A DNA stretch of 64,000 nucleotides. It comes from Austropuccinia psidii (lineage: Eukaryota > Basidiomycota > Pucciniomycetes > Pucciniales > Sphaerophragmiaceae). Shown piece by piece: positions 1 to 11,998 of this stretch. The position numbers were made by a program, and so were the translations under genes. Each line of letters starts with the position of its first letter. The first letter of the stretch is position 1. The stretch spans positions 48,506,118 to 48,570,117 of the forward strand of contig JALGQZ010000008.1 of NCBI GenBank assembly GCA_023105745.1. Reading direction: 5' to 3'. Under the pieces are notes generated by a model. The model worked only from the letters and a program-made list of their open reading frames with translations. It was not told where the DNA came from and did not search any database.

Positions 1-20
1 AAGGGCTGAACCACTTTCAA

Positions 21-560
21 GTGGCAGAAATAGAAATTTATCGATGCCAATACAAAAATTGGTTCAGAGCAGCCAAAGAAGAGGAGTGGGAAATATGCCC
101 AAGCCTTTGGAAGGGGGCCATGAACTCCTACTTACACATCAAGAGCTTTCTGGGTCAGAAGAAGACCATAGAATTCTTAGGAGGTTGGATCCCATTGTCT
201 TGCAAAGACAAGGTCAAAAAGATAAAGAATTGGTTGAAGAACCAAAGTCTTTTATCCATAGACCAGAAGAAGGAACTGGAAATGACTCCAGCTTTGGAGA
301 CAGAAGGCCCAGTGGCATCTACCAGCTCCAAACCAGCTCCAGAAGTGTCCAAAGACAAGCCCAAAGGACCTCAGAAGAAACAGAGAGGTCCCAAGAACCA
401 TCAAGGCAAAGCCAATTGGCACAGACCTTACCCACAAGGGTACAGGATTCCCAAATTGGAGCCTTCAGCCATGGACAGTGTGTTCAAAATGGCCAGGACT
501 CTTATGGAATTTACAGCCAAGGAGCAGGAAAGGATGAACAGAACATTTCCACGCAAATAA
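21..560 (+). CDS. Retroelement ORF1, lysine-rich, overlapping gag in another frame
   Basis: A 179-residue open frame at the start of the element. It begins MAEIEIYRCQYKNWFRAAKE and continues into a lysine/proline-rich basic region, ending near RMNRTFPRK. It overlaps the 44-1258 gag frame, in a different register, for more than 500 bases. The basic middle (residues ~95-135) suggests nucleic-acid binding, but I recognise no domain. It could be the true N-terminal gag product, with the other frame reached by frameshifting, or an accessory protein. Its start may lie further upstream, because the window cuts the element near here. Confidence 0.5.
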   Translation: MAEIEIYRCQYKNWFRAAKEEEWEICPSLWKGAMNSYLHIKSFLGQKKTIEFLGGWIPLSCKDKVKKIKNWLKNQSLLSIDQKKELEMTPALETEGPVASTSSKPAPEVSKDKPKGPQKKQRGPKNHQGKANWHRPYPQGYRIPKLEPSAMDSVFKMARTLMEFTAKEQERMNRTFPRK

Positions 561-1500
561 TAGATGAAATACATTTTGTTCAATCCAATATTGATGTAAA
601 TATTGGTAAACTTGATGCAAAGCTAACTAAAATAACATTGGACATCAATGACTTTAAAAAGAATGACAAACAGTCTGCTGAAATGCATAAGTCTGTAATT
701 ACCACACTGGAAATACTTACCAATACGTGTGACAGAATTGAGAGTAAATATCAAGCTCAAATTGATGAAATGGAAGATCTTTCCATTTTAAACATTAATT
801 ATCAACTTAAAATTCTGAAAGACAATGTCTTAGAAATAGCTGAAAATACCAATCAGTTTGCTACACATTTAGGAAAAAGTGACAGTGAAAGGCAGAAATT
901 AAAGAATGAAATCATTGCAAATGTGGAAAAAATTCATAAAAATTATGAACCACATATGCCAAGGCACTCTAGACCTTTGACTGAAGAAAAACATTCTGTT
1001 AAAGGAAGTTTTACCCCACTCTTAGGAGAAAATGTTATCTCTGAAAAAGATATTCCCAAATTGGAAGAATGGCCAACATTATCTGGTGAAGGTGAATACA
1101 ACCATATTGAGCTCATCAGGACTATTGATATGTTTCAGGAAGACTTTAATATACCTGATGAAATTATAGTGGGAAAATTACACTGTCTGTTTACCAAAAC
1201 TGCAACAAAATGGTACTACAAGATGAGAATAGATCATGGAAAACATGACTGGTCTTGATGGAAATCTGAAGTGATTACCAAATGGGCCAATAATTCTTGG
1301 AGGTTTAAACAGTAAAATGCTTTTGAAAATTCCATTTTTAACCCAGAAAAAGATAAACCACTCACTTGGTTCTTCAAGCAAAAAGACAGATTATCTGCTT
1401 TACACCCAGATATGTCTGACACTATGATCAATATGAAAATATTAAGAAAGGATAACTGGAACATGCTATCAAAAGCAGATGTGTAGAGCCCTGTTCAACA
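44..1500 (+). pseudogene. Gag polyprotein of the plus-strand chromovirus (broken)
   Basis: The frame is open from 44 to a TGA at 1256-1258. It continues with gag-like sequence through a second stop (TAA, 1312-1314) and then moves to the frame of the 1519 ORF near position 1456-1500. Residues ~170-320 are rich in predicted amphipathic/coiled-coil stretches (for example EIIANVEKIHKNYEP). The later part has the capsid-like pattern PKLEEWPTLSGEGEYNHIEL followed by WYYKM. A retrotransposon capsid role is inferred from position upstream of protease and RT. This copy cannot make a full Gag. Confidence 0.75.
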
Positions 1501-1518
1501 GAAGACTACATTAATGCA

Positions 1519-4500
1519 ATGGAAGATATCATTACCAGAACAAGAATTGGTAAAACTTGGACTAAAATCCCTATGGAATCCAATATAATCTCAAAGGTTC
1601 CCAGAGAGGACAGAAAACCTGAGAAACCTGTCTTGAAGTTTCATAAATGTGGAAGCACTTCACATTTGGCCAACACTTGCACCAAAAAGACAAAAATCAC
1701 TGAAGTTCAAGTCATTGAAGAAGTTCAGTGTACTGAAGGAAAAGAAGAATCTGACCTAGATTCTGCAGTCTCTGAGGATACACCAGTAGAGGACTATACC
1801 ATTGAAAACATTACAGCTTTCCTTGAGGTCACAGAAGTCCATACTCACTTGCCACAGTACAGTAAGGACTGTCATAACCTGATAAATATCCAAGATTCCA
1901 GAATGTGTAAGACCACACCTGCTAGAGGAAAAGGTTATACTGCTGGAACATCTTGTATCAAATCAATTCTGATGAATGGTATTTAAGCCAAAGCAAATTT
2001 GGATACAGGGGCATTTTGCACTTGTGTAGGCAAAGATTATCTCCAAGTTATACTTCCTGAATGGGAAAACCATCTATTACCAATAGAAGGTGTACAGTTT
2101 AGTAGTGCCAGTAACAATATGTACCCTTTGGTAATATTGGACACTAATATTGTATTCCCACACCCTGCAGGAAGCATAAGAATGAAGACAGAGATAATAG
2201 TAATGGACAATTGCACATCTCAACATATCATCCTTGGAAATGATTACCTGAGAATTCATGTTATTGACATCAATAACTATAAAGACAGATATTTTACAAT
2301 TGGAGAAAACAGGAGACAAAAATTTGCTTTTTCCAATATTAAAAAACAAATATCAATTATATCTTCTAAGAAAGATACTTATAAAGAGGAGTTTGTGACT
2401 AATAAACTTGTTGAAGCACAAATTAATCCATCATTGTCACCAAAGATGAGGAATGAACTTATTGATGTGTTATACACATACAATAAGGCATTTTCCTCTG
2501 ATAATGAACCATTAGGTGCTATAAAAGGACATGAACTTGATATTACTTTTAATATTGACAGACCATATCCTCCAGTACTTAGAAGACCAGCTTATCCAGC
2601 CAGTCCCAGAGCTAGAGAAGCCTTGGAAAAACATATCCAGGAGTTAATCCAGCTTGATGTACTAAGAAAAGTAGGCCATAATGAAGAAGTTGAAGTAACA
2701 ACACCTGTTATTATTGCTTGGCATAATGATAAATCAAGAATGGTTGGAGATTTTAGAGCATTGAATACCTACACAGTTCCAGATAGGTATCCAATTCCTA
2801 GAATTCAAGAAACCTTGAACCAATTGTCTAGAGCCAAGTATATAACATCAATGGATTCATTTAAAGGCTTTCATCAAAATGTTTTGACACCTAAAGCTAA
2901 GAAATTACTTAGAATTATCACTCACTGTGGTATTTATGAGTATCTTAGAATGCCATTTTGTATTAAAAATGCACCATCTCATTATCAAAGAATGATGAAT
3001 ACCATCTTCCCCACAGAGTTATCTGAAGGATGGCTTATCATTTATATTGATGATATCATCATATGTTCTGATTCATGGTCTTTGAGCCTTGAAAGACTTG
3101 CAAGATTACTTCACAAAGTTTCAGAAGTGAACATGAAAATTTCACTCAAGAAATGCAATTTTGGTTTTGAAGAGCTCAAAGCATTAGGACATATTGTTTC
3201 TGGTTTAATATTAGGTATTGACAAAAACAAAGTAGCAGCAGTGTTACTCAAGCCAATACCCCAGAATAAGAAAGAAATGATGTCTTTTCTAGGCTTTGCT
3301 AGTGAATATAGAAAGCACTTGAAAGACTTTGCAATTCTAGCCAAGTCACTGTACATAATCTGTGATCAACAGACAGTATTTGAGATGACACAGGAGAGAA
3401 TTGAAGCTTATGAGAAGATAAGGAAAGCTCTTACAGAAGCACCTTTACTCCTCATTCCTGACTGGAATATACCTTTTAAATTTTACATTGATTCATGTGG
3501 AGATGGATTAGGGGAAGCCCTTCATCAAGTCCAGATCATTGATGACAAACCTACAGAAGGACCAGTTTGTTACATCTCAAGACAAATCAAACCAACAGAA
3601 GCCAGATATGGTGCAAGCCAAATGGAGTGCTTATGTTTGTTATTGGAACTTGAGAAATTACACTATTATCTTGATGGCAGTGTTTTTGAAGTGATAACTG
3701 ACTGTAATGCATTGAAATCACTTCTTAACATGAAAACTCCCAATAGACATATGTTGAGATTTCAAATAGCCATTCAAGAATATAGAGGAAATATGACTAT
3801 AGTTCATAAATCAGGAAACATTCACAAGAATGCTGATGGACTTAGCAGGTGGGCATTAGCCAAAACTCCTGATAACCCAGCTTATGTACCTTTAGAAGCT
3901 GAACCACAGATTCCAATTGAAGGAATTAACATAACTGATATTGGGACTAAATTCTTTGAAGAAGTCAGAGAATCTTATAAGAAAGACAAGAATTGCCATA
4001 TCTTGACTTCTTTGTTAGATAAAGACTGCAAATATACATCCTTAGTCAATGCACTGGATGAAGTTTGGAAAAATTCCTATTCTGAAAGAAGATTTCACTT
4101 GTTTGATGGGATTATTTACCATAGAACCAAACATCCCTGTGTGATGACATTATGTAGCAGATTGCTTATCAATACCATTCTTCATGAATTCCATGATAGC
4201 ATATACTATGGACACCTTTCAGAGGACAGAACACTTGAGAAAGTGAAAAACTGTGCATGGTGGCCATCTTGGAGGAAAGAAACCATTGAATATTGCCATA
4301 CCTGTGACAGATGTCAAAAAGAAAACAGGAGTACAGGCAAGAAATTTGCACTTATGATCCATATTCAAGAACCAAAATGCCCTTGGGAAGTTGTTCACAT
4401 GGATTTGGTCACAGCACTTCCTCTAAGTGGTGACAAAATTTATAATGCTTGTTTAGTCATTGTAGACAGATATAGCAAAACTCCCATATTCTTACCATTT

Positions 4501-5496
4501 CATGAAGATGACACTGCTATGGATACAGCTCTTCTTCTATGGAGTAGAGTTATTTCTCATAAATGATTATTTAATAATATCATAAGTGACAGAGATCCCA
4601 AGTTCACATCTGCTCTTTGGACCAATCTTCATAGATTGTTTGGGACTAAGTTATCATCCTCTACAGCATATCACCCTCAAAAAGATGGGCTAACAGAGAG
4701 AATGATTCAAACTTTAGAAGACATGATCAGTAGATTTTGTGCTTATGGGTTAGAATTCAAAGACTCAGATGGCTTTACCCATGACTGGTGCACTCTTATA
4801 CCTGCATTAGAATTGGCATATAAGACATCAGTCCATTCTTCCACAGGTCAAACTCCTGCTATGTTAGAAAAAGTATGGAATCCAAGACTCCCAGCAGACA
4901 CACTGAGGAAAGACTTGATTGAAATTCATCCTACAGCTTCCAGCTTCAATTTAATGCTTGATAAAGTGAAACATAATGAAAAAAAAAGTATGAATGAAGC
5001 TTTTGACTATGCAAAACAGAAGTGGGACAAGAGTCACAAAGTACCAGACTTCAAAGTAGGTAACTTAGTGCTAGTTTCAACCTTGAATTTTAATAATATC
5101 AAAGTCCCAAAGAAACTTAAACATTCTTATTTAGGACCTTTTGTTATTGTGGCCTTACATGGAACCAATGCAGTACAAGTGGAATTGAGTGGTTAATTGG
5201 AAAATAAACACCCCACTTTTCCAGTCAGCTTGATAAATCCTTATCAACCAGCTGACAAAGAATTGTTTCCTTTGAGGAACCCAACTCCTTTAACTGTACC
5301 ACCAGTGGAACAAAATGAAGACAAAAAGATAAAGAAAGTCATTAAAGAAAGGAGGCTTAGGGGTAAAAATCAGAGAGAGTATCTTGTCAGATATAGAAAT
5401 CCAGTACATGAAGATGAATGGCTGGCAGAATCAGATATACCTGACTCATATAAACTCTTAAGAAGATTTAGACATGAAAGAAGGCCACAAGCCTGA
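1519..5496 (+). pseudogene. Gag-Pol: zinc knuckle, PR, RT, RNase H, IN, chromodomain (three in-frame stops)
   Basis: One reading frame runs from 1519 to 5496, broken by TAA at 1984-1986, TGA at 4564-4566 and TAA at 5194-5196. Domains: a zinc knuckle at ~1639-1680, with the expected first Cys replaced by Phe (FHKCGSTSHLANTC); protease with LDTGAFCTC at ~1999; RT with YIDD at 3043-3054; RNase H with an [15 protein letters not shown] segment; integrase with H2C2 finger ([11 protein letters not shown]...CHTCDRC, ~4183-4314) and all three catalytic acidic residues, the first separated from the others by the 4564 stop; and a chromodomain at ~5320-5475 (REYLVRYRNPVHEDEWL). The chromodomain normally directs integration to modified chromatin. 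The lesions are few, so the copy is fairly young but dead. Confidence 0.9.
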
Positions 5497-5639
5497 ATAT
5501 GTCTATGAATGTGCTTTAAATTACTTGATCTGAGTGATGTAAAGAGGTTGGACAGTGGACATTAACCCCCCTTTAGGCCTTTTATTCTTTATACCATTGA
5601 TAAAATTGTAATACAATTTTATTTTTTGGTGGGAGGGAA

Positions 5640-8600
5640 TGTGAGCCTTGAGGTATATTTTACATACCCAAATAGGCCACAATTATCTTAAAAAATAAAT
5701 TCTGAATTATGCATAACTCATAAGTCATGCATATATCCAAAATTGATCATTTTTGACTTCAGAAAAGATGAATAACTTTTTATTGAGTAAGTAAATCCAT
5801 GGATTTTGAGGCCAGATTTGGATTCTACACAAAAATTTACCTAGGGTAGCTCTATAGAGTGAATAAGCTCAAAATAACTCTTTGAGGTGGTAATATGGAA
5901 AATACTTCAATAACACATAAAACATCTGTGAAAAGTTTTGTTTTTCTTAATTTCACACCAAAATAATGGGAATGTGAGAAATCCCATGTTACATATACAC
6001 TAAGAATAGTGTTATGCATGTTTTGAGAACTTAATATCATGGTATTCTTACATGCAATTTTGGTACACCCATAGTGGATATCTCACTAAGGTTAAATTTC
6101 TATTTTGATGTGAATAATAAGCAAGGGGGACAAAAGGCATCAAAGAGAACCAGGGTACCCAATTTCTGAGGCCTCTGAGACGTGTACAGCTCCAAAGCTT
6201 GAATCCATGGCTTATCTTGGCCTAATTGGTAAACTAAAACCTTTTGGGAACTTGGTTACCATGTTACAACTACAGTAAATCATAAGAAAATAGCAAATAA
6301 CCTGCAATTTTGACGTGCCAAGGAGGTAAAAAGCTACTTAGATTCCTGTAACCATGTCAATTCTTAATGCCTTTCCATGGATAGACCCTAAAGGAGTAAT
6401 TAAAACCCTTTTTTGACTTTTATCCATTGATTTACCTCATAGCAACCAGTTAAACACTGATATTTGCAATTCTACATAGAAATGAGGTTAAAACTTCAAA
6501 AATTCTTTAAAAATACAATTTTTGATGAATCTCTCTGAAAAATTTCAGGACCAATGGATAACTGTGTTATCTATAGTACAGCCAAAAAGAATTATAGTTT
6601 TACTAGTAAAATTAAAAGTTTTACTTACAGTCCATTTTTGACTATTCTACGTGAAACACTGAATCTTCAAAAATTCACAGTAATTACACCCTGTGATGAA
6701 ATTGTCAATAACATTGATAACTTTGAGAAATCAATGATTATTTTTAAATAAAAGAATATTTACAGATGTTACTCCTTTTATTCTTAACCATATTGAGGCT
6801 GATAGTCATGTAAAAGCATCAATTAAGTAATTATGATAATCTTACATGACAACAGATGATGCAATCAATAATCCAAAAGGGTTTATTGTTTTCTCACTCA
6901 CTGGTTCTTAAGTTTGCTCCATGGCACGCCTCTTTGAGCTGTTGTTGACTTGAAAGAGGCCTCCTCTTGCTGTTTTTTCCAAATCATCACATTATTCATT
7001 TATATCATTGTTACCAACAAGTAAATATTAGTTGGAACTTTTCTTAAGTGTTTTATTATTTCAGAATAAATCAGAAAGACGTTAAATCATAGAAATCAAC
7101 TATATATTTTTGTAATATTGCTATAAAATCATTTTGATCCATTAAATCCACAATTCTATATCAAATCTCTCTACTTTTATCTTTAATAAGTTCTTTGGAG
7201 TATTAGTGAGTGATTTATCTTTAATTCTTAAAGTTTTTCTCTAAAATTAGTTTCCTTCAAGAATTATCTTTAAATTATTCTTGCAAAATATAATTATATA
7301 TTAAAATAATTTTATTAGGGTGTTGGTAAACACACGTAAGCTTTTAGTAAAAACACGTAAGACCTTACGTGTTTTTACCAAATTATGGCCAAAACACGTA
7401 ATTTTATGGTAAAAACATGTAAGTGACCTAATTTTTTAATAAAAATTCCTCAGGATCATTTTTGAGAATTTTTACCATTTTTTTTGCCATATTCTTTCCA
7501 ACATGGGATGTGAAGGTCCCCAAATTTTTTCAAATTTTTTTTTTTGGCCCAATTTCTCTATTTTGGGCAATTTGGCAAAATGGCCCATTTTTTTGAAAAA
7601 ATTCATCAAAAATGTTCCCACTTATGAATTTCCATAGATTTTTTTTTAAAATGAAGGTGTGAATGTTGAGAATAAATAACCAAAAGCCCAAAATTTCGGG
7701 ATTTTTTTTTCCAGGACAGTTGTAGGCCCAAAAAGTTCCTTTTTTCTGTTTTTTGTTCATCTTTGTAATTAAGTTGAAAATGTTATTTATGACATCAATT
7801 CAATTAAAAATTTAATTTATGACATTAGTGGGATTTAAAAATTCTATTTGTAGAATTAACAGTGCCATTAATGGCATTAAAAGTGCCATTTATGGCCTTA
7901 AAAGTGGCATTTATGGCATCACAAATGACATAATAATGCCATAAATGGAATCAAAAGTGCCATAAATGGCATCAAGAATGATATATATGCCATTTATGTC
8001 ATTAAAAAAATGCCATAAATGGCATTGTGTGGCCTTAACAATGCCATAAATGGCCTCAAAAATGCCATAAATGGACTTGACAATGGCCATTTAAAGCCTT
8101 GACAATGGCCATTTATGGCCTCAACAATGCCATTTATGGCCCCAACAATGCCATTTATGGCCCCAACAATGCCATAAATGGCATTGAAAATTTCATGAAT
8201 GGAATTAACAATAGCCATTTATGGCCTCAAAAATGGCATTAAGGAATTAACAATGGCAATTTATGGCCTCAAAACTGCCATAAATGGAATTAACATTGGT
8301 CATTTATGGCTTCAACAATGCTATAAATGGCTCTAAAAATTCCATTTGTGGAATTAACAATGCAATTGTTAAGTCCAGTCATGCCATAAATGGCCTTAAG
8401 AAATGGTATTAATAGACTTAAAAATGCCATAAATGGCCTTCAAATGCCATTTATAGCATTAACAATGTCATTTTTGGCCTTGAAAATGCCATTTATGGCC
8501 TTACCAATGCCATTGATGGGATTTTTAATTCCATAAATGGCTTTTCTGATTCCATAATTCCCATCAATGGCTTCAGAAATGCCACAAATAGCTAAATTTT

Positions 8601-8943
8601 ATTCAAAAAACACCCCTTACGTGTTTTTACCATAAAATTACATGTTTTTACCAATTGATGGTAAAAACACGTAAGTTTTTAGTAAAAATACGTAAGCTCT
8701 TACGTGTTTTTACCAACACCCTTTTATTATTTCAATAAAAGAAGTTTTTATTATTAAATTCTTCTTGTAGAAAACTAGTACTCACTGTTATAATCACTAG
8801 TAGTGTATAACAAGTGAAAGAAATAATTCTTTAATTATTTAATTGTGGCTATAATAATTATTCATTATCATATTACATAAGAACAGTCATAGTACTGCTG
8901 ATTAATAGTAATATTATCAACAGTTTCATAGACACATCTTACA
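5640..8943 (+). repeat. 3' LTR of the plus-strand chromovirus, interrupted
   Basis: It starts TGTGAGCCTTGAGG directly after a purine-rich tract and ends CTTACA, giving TG...CA ends. Without the insertion at 7318-8721 and one copy of its duplication, the LTR is about 1892 bases, the same length as the solo copy at 18775-20666, with which it aligns along its whole length. The 5-base target duplication cannot be checked because the 5' end is outside the window. Confidence 0.88.
7318..8721. mobile_element. Non-autonomous TIR element (hAT-like by 8-bp TSD) with internal palindromic repeats
   Basis: A 1404-base element with terminal inverted repeats of the form GGGTGTTGGTAAA...ACGTAAG. It is flanked on both sides by the 8-base direct repeat TTTTATTA (7310-7317 and 8722-8729), and the uninterrupted LTR at 18775-20666 shows the empty site with one TTTTATTA. 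The motif ACGTGTTTTTACC or its complement recurs several times inside each end, as transposase-binding subterminal repeats do. The middle (~7860-8590) is an irregular array of units related to GGCATTAACAATGCC and ATGGC. There is no transposase ORF. An 8-bp TSD fits hAT, but the TIR sequence is not one I recognise. Confidence 0.85.
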
Positions 8944-9183
8944 ATCATATACTTTCCAGTATAATAGCTGTCTCTAATTCAATCATAAATATTGGAGACA
9001 AATTTGATTTTCTCCAAGGGCTTTGTCTCATATATGATTCTCTTCAGGTTATCATATCCTCCAGAGATTGTGCTTGTGATTATTTTGGCCAATAACTGAT
9101 AAGATATGTCAATTATACTTGGTAGCTTCTCTACATGGATCCCTAATTAGTCAAATTCCAATATCACTGATGAACTTCTGTAA

Positions 9184-9620
9184 TTATTTATCCTTGCAGG
9201 TGACAAATAGCAAAGCACAAAAAACTCTAGCCTGGTTTTTACTTAGATTAGATTGATAATATGAAGAGATTGTAGTATATAATTCTAAGGGATATTTTTT
9301 ATTTTCCTGGGTGAGAAATGTTTCTTGGTTGTTGGTGTGAAGTGATTTACAAATAACACCAGCAGCCTTTTGTTTCATCTCCTTATATTTTAGAAAGAGA
9401 TTTGAGGTTATTTCTAATGGTGGATTGGATTCACCATTGAAATGGTGTAAGAAGTCTATGTAGAGAAGAAAATCCCTGATAGAAGCATTCCATTCAGAGT
9501 AATTGTTCTTGAAAAGAATGGGCATTCCATTCTTCTGAGCAGCAGAACCAATTATGGCCCATAACTTATTAAAGCAACTGATTGATAAGTTATTAGCACC
9601 TTATGATAAGATTGAAGAGA
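9184..9620 (-). pseudogene. Ty1/copia Gag remnant
   Basis: The minus-strand reading MPILFKNNYSEWNASIRDFL, followed by an NPPLEI...KYKEMKQKAAGVI pattern and YYQSNLSKNQARVF, resembles the N-terminal Gag region of Ty1/copia elements (the 'nnYseW' start of UBN2/DUF4219-type Gag). It stops shortly after a TCKDK motif. Gag-like sequence broken by many stops appears to continue to about 8950, where the LTR of the plus-strand chromovirus abuts it. No protease, integrase or RT of this copia copy is visible. Confidence 0.65.
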
Positions 9621-10354
9621 CAACAACAAATGACAGCACACCTAGTTGTATAAGATAAGAAAGATTTTGAGAAAATGGGAGGAAAATGGAAATCCTATTA
9701 ACTACTTCCATTTTGACAGCATTCCAAATGACTATTCCCAAAATGATGTTGGTTGGGATAATTGGGGCACCTCTTTTGTGAGGGTTTTCTAATAATCAAT
9801 GAGTGTTACCTAATTTATAAGTGTTTCCTAAGAAAAAAGATGCAAGTGCTTTTATATTTAAGAGGGATCTTTTTGTATCATTTGATTTTAAAGTGAAAAA
9901 ATTATCATTTTTTGTTTGGGCTTAACTCACTTTTTCACTAAAGCCTCTTAAGAGAATATATAAAAATAACTATATAATTTTCAAAAACAACAGTCCTATT
10001 CTCTTATTATGTAAAGCATTATTAACTTAATTATTCCCATTTTCTAGTGTATGGCTTTTGAGAAATGTGTTGTTATCTTATGGATGATTCCTTCATATTT
10101 TGATATAATTTCATCCACCTTCAAAAACAAGATATCTCCATCATTTCAACATCTAATCTAAAATTAATAATAATTTGTTTACATAGATCTGAAGATTAAC
10201 TTATAGAAAATTTTGATTATTAAATACCATTTGACCTTAAGCTTTCAAGTTTATTGTATATATATGGCTTTGTGTATTATATTTTTAGAAAGAAAAATAT
10301 GTATTTTTTGAATTTGAAGTGTTAGATTAAAATTAAAATAAGGTTTTTAATATC
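9621..10354. other. Intergenic, AT-rich, no gene seen
   Basis: Apart from possible continuation of degraded copia sequence near 9621-9700, I see no coding pattern, RNA gene or clear repeat before the solo LTR at 10355. Confidence 0.5.
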
Positions 10355-11803
10355 TGTCAGGATGAAACTATGACAAAGATGTAAAATAGACTAATTACAA
10401 CTTTGACTATGTTTGTGACACGGTAAAAATGATTTTAAAAATATTTATAAAGGGTTAAGATGGTTTGAAATGGAATTAAAGGGCTTTACTATACTGGGTA
10501 TAGTGGTGGTGAGCACTATTGAAAGCCCTGGGTGCAGCTTTATCTGTTGGGTTACAATAATAAAATACTACAATAATTGAAGATTATAATTATACCTGAT
10601 TATTTAACCAAGAGTAAAACTGTTTTTGACAGTTTACTACGTAGGTTATTTAAGAGCAGGATGAGGAGACAATTCTGGCTGTGAAAAGCCTCCTTTTTAT
10701 CCTGAAATGGGGTGGAAAGGGTGCTAGACCTTTCCACATAGAGGAAGTGAAGATTTTTCACTCTCTAGGACTGGCTTGTGGTTTTTAAACAGTCTGTATA
10801 ACCTGTATTGGGCCCAGATGTGGTTGATGTGGTTTTGAAACCACATCTGGGCAGTCTTCACCAATACAGGGTGAAAATTTTCATCTGGGGACCTCACAGC
10901 TTGATTCTGATGTGTATGACGCGTAGAATGCTGTACAGAAACTGTATGGGACCCCAGTATTGACTGACTTATCAGGTATTGAAGTTTTAACATGCTTCTT
11001 TGTCTGTTTGACACCTCATAATCAGAGTACAACTGTATCCTGTCATAATACAGCTGTATTGACCATATTGTGGGCTTATATCCTTCAAATGACCATAACT
11101 CTGTCATTTTTTGAGATATCATGCTCAAAGTTGGTTCATTGGATATCCCTCTATGAGCTCTACACAGTGATACCCAATTTGGTATGTTTATCATTAAATA
11201 TGACAAAGTTATCCCATGTGCAAGGTTTTTGTACATAGGCGTGGTTTAGGCAAAAAGCTGTATTAAGCTTGTTTACCTCATAAATTCTGTTATAGTTGAG
11301 ATATTAAGAAGTGGGTAGCACCATCAGATAGCCCTGATTGTGCTCTTTCCAAAAAGACCCCACTTCAGGTATCTCACACTAAAACTGTAGAAGTTAGATG
11401 AGAGGTGAATGTTTTGCTCACCCTTATTTGGCCTAAATTTGACCATAACTCAAGTAATACTGGTGCTAGCTCAGTTTGGCTGGTACCATTGGATAGCCCT
11501 GGCTTAGAGCTTTATTTTGCATACCCATTTGATGGGTTTAAGCCTCTTATTCTAGATTTTAGATGAGAGCTGAAAATTAAGGTTTATGCTCAGAAATGAC
11601 TTTGAGCAGGAATAACTTTGTTATTTCTTGTCCTATGGTGATGGGACTTATATTTTCAGAAAGGAGTGAGTTTCCTCTTTCTTTTGATACCTTTTGAGCT
11701 GATTTGGCTCAGCTCCATGTTTTGGTGGTATCTTGGCTATACCATTGGTTTATGGTATTTTGGCTGTCATGCTTGTGCTCTGGTTTTGAGTCACAGGCTG
11801 ACA
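10355..11803. repeat. Solo LTR, family B, with ATATC duplication
   Basis: It starts TGTCAGGATG and ends GTCACAGGCTGACA, so the termini are inverted TGTCAG/CTGACA. It is flanked by ATATC at 10350-10354 and 11804-11808. A related copy is at 23680-25061; both share blocks such as TAGTGGTGGTGAGC followed by GAAAGCCCTGGGTGCA. No internal coding region is present, so this is a solo LTR left by recombination. Orientation is not known. Confidence 0.85.
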
Positions 11804-11998
11804 ATATCAAAAACCTGATACTCTCCTCAACATTAATGGAAATTCAAATCCTACTTTCATGATTGGTAGCAAAAATAACAGAAGGAAATTATGACTGCTA
11901 ACACTTTAAGATATAAAAATCACCTAAGCCACATTTGACAAGCTCAACACAGTTTATCAGTTTTTATCTACTATATCTTCCAAATTGATTCAATGCAT

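Larger units (their letters stand above)
1..8943 (+). mobile_element. Ty3/gypsy chromovirus, 3' portion with 3' LTR
   Basis: The window opens inside the gag region of a plus-strand LTR retrotransposon. Order: overlapping gag frames (from 21), zinc-knuckle region (~1639), aspartic protease (from ~1999), reverse transcriptase, RNase H, integrase with H2C2 finger, chromodomain (to 5496), a purine tract (about 5628-5639) and the 3' LTR (5640-8943, interrupted). PR-RT-RH-IN order with a C-terminal chromodomain is diagnostic of chromoviruses. The 5' LTR lies outside the window. Several in-frame stops and one frame change show that this copy is inactive. Confidence 0.93.

Noticed and set aside
5852..6751. 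Short frames inside the 3' LTR (5852-6040 minus, 6554-6751 plus)
   Set aside because: They lie in LTR sequence. The counterpart minus frame in the 18775 LTR is only a by-product of LTR similarity.
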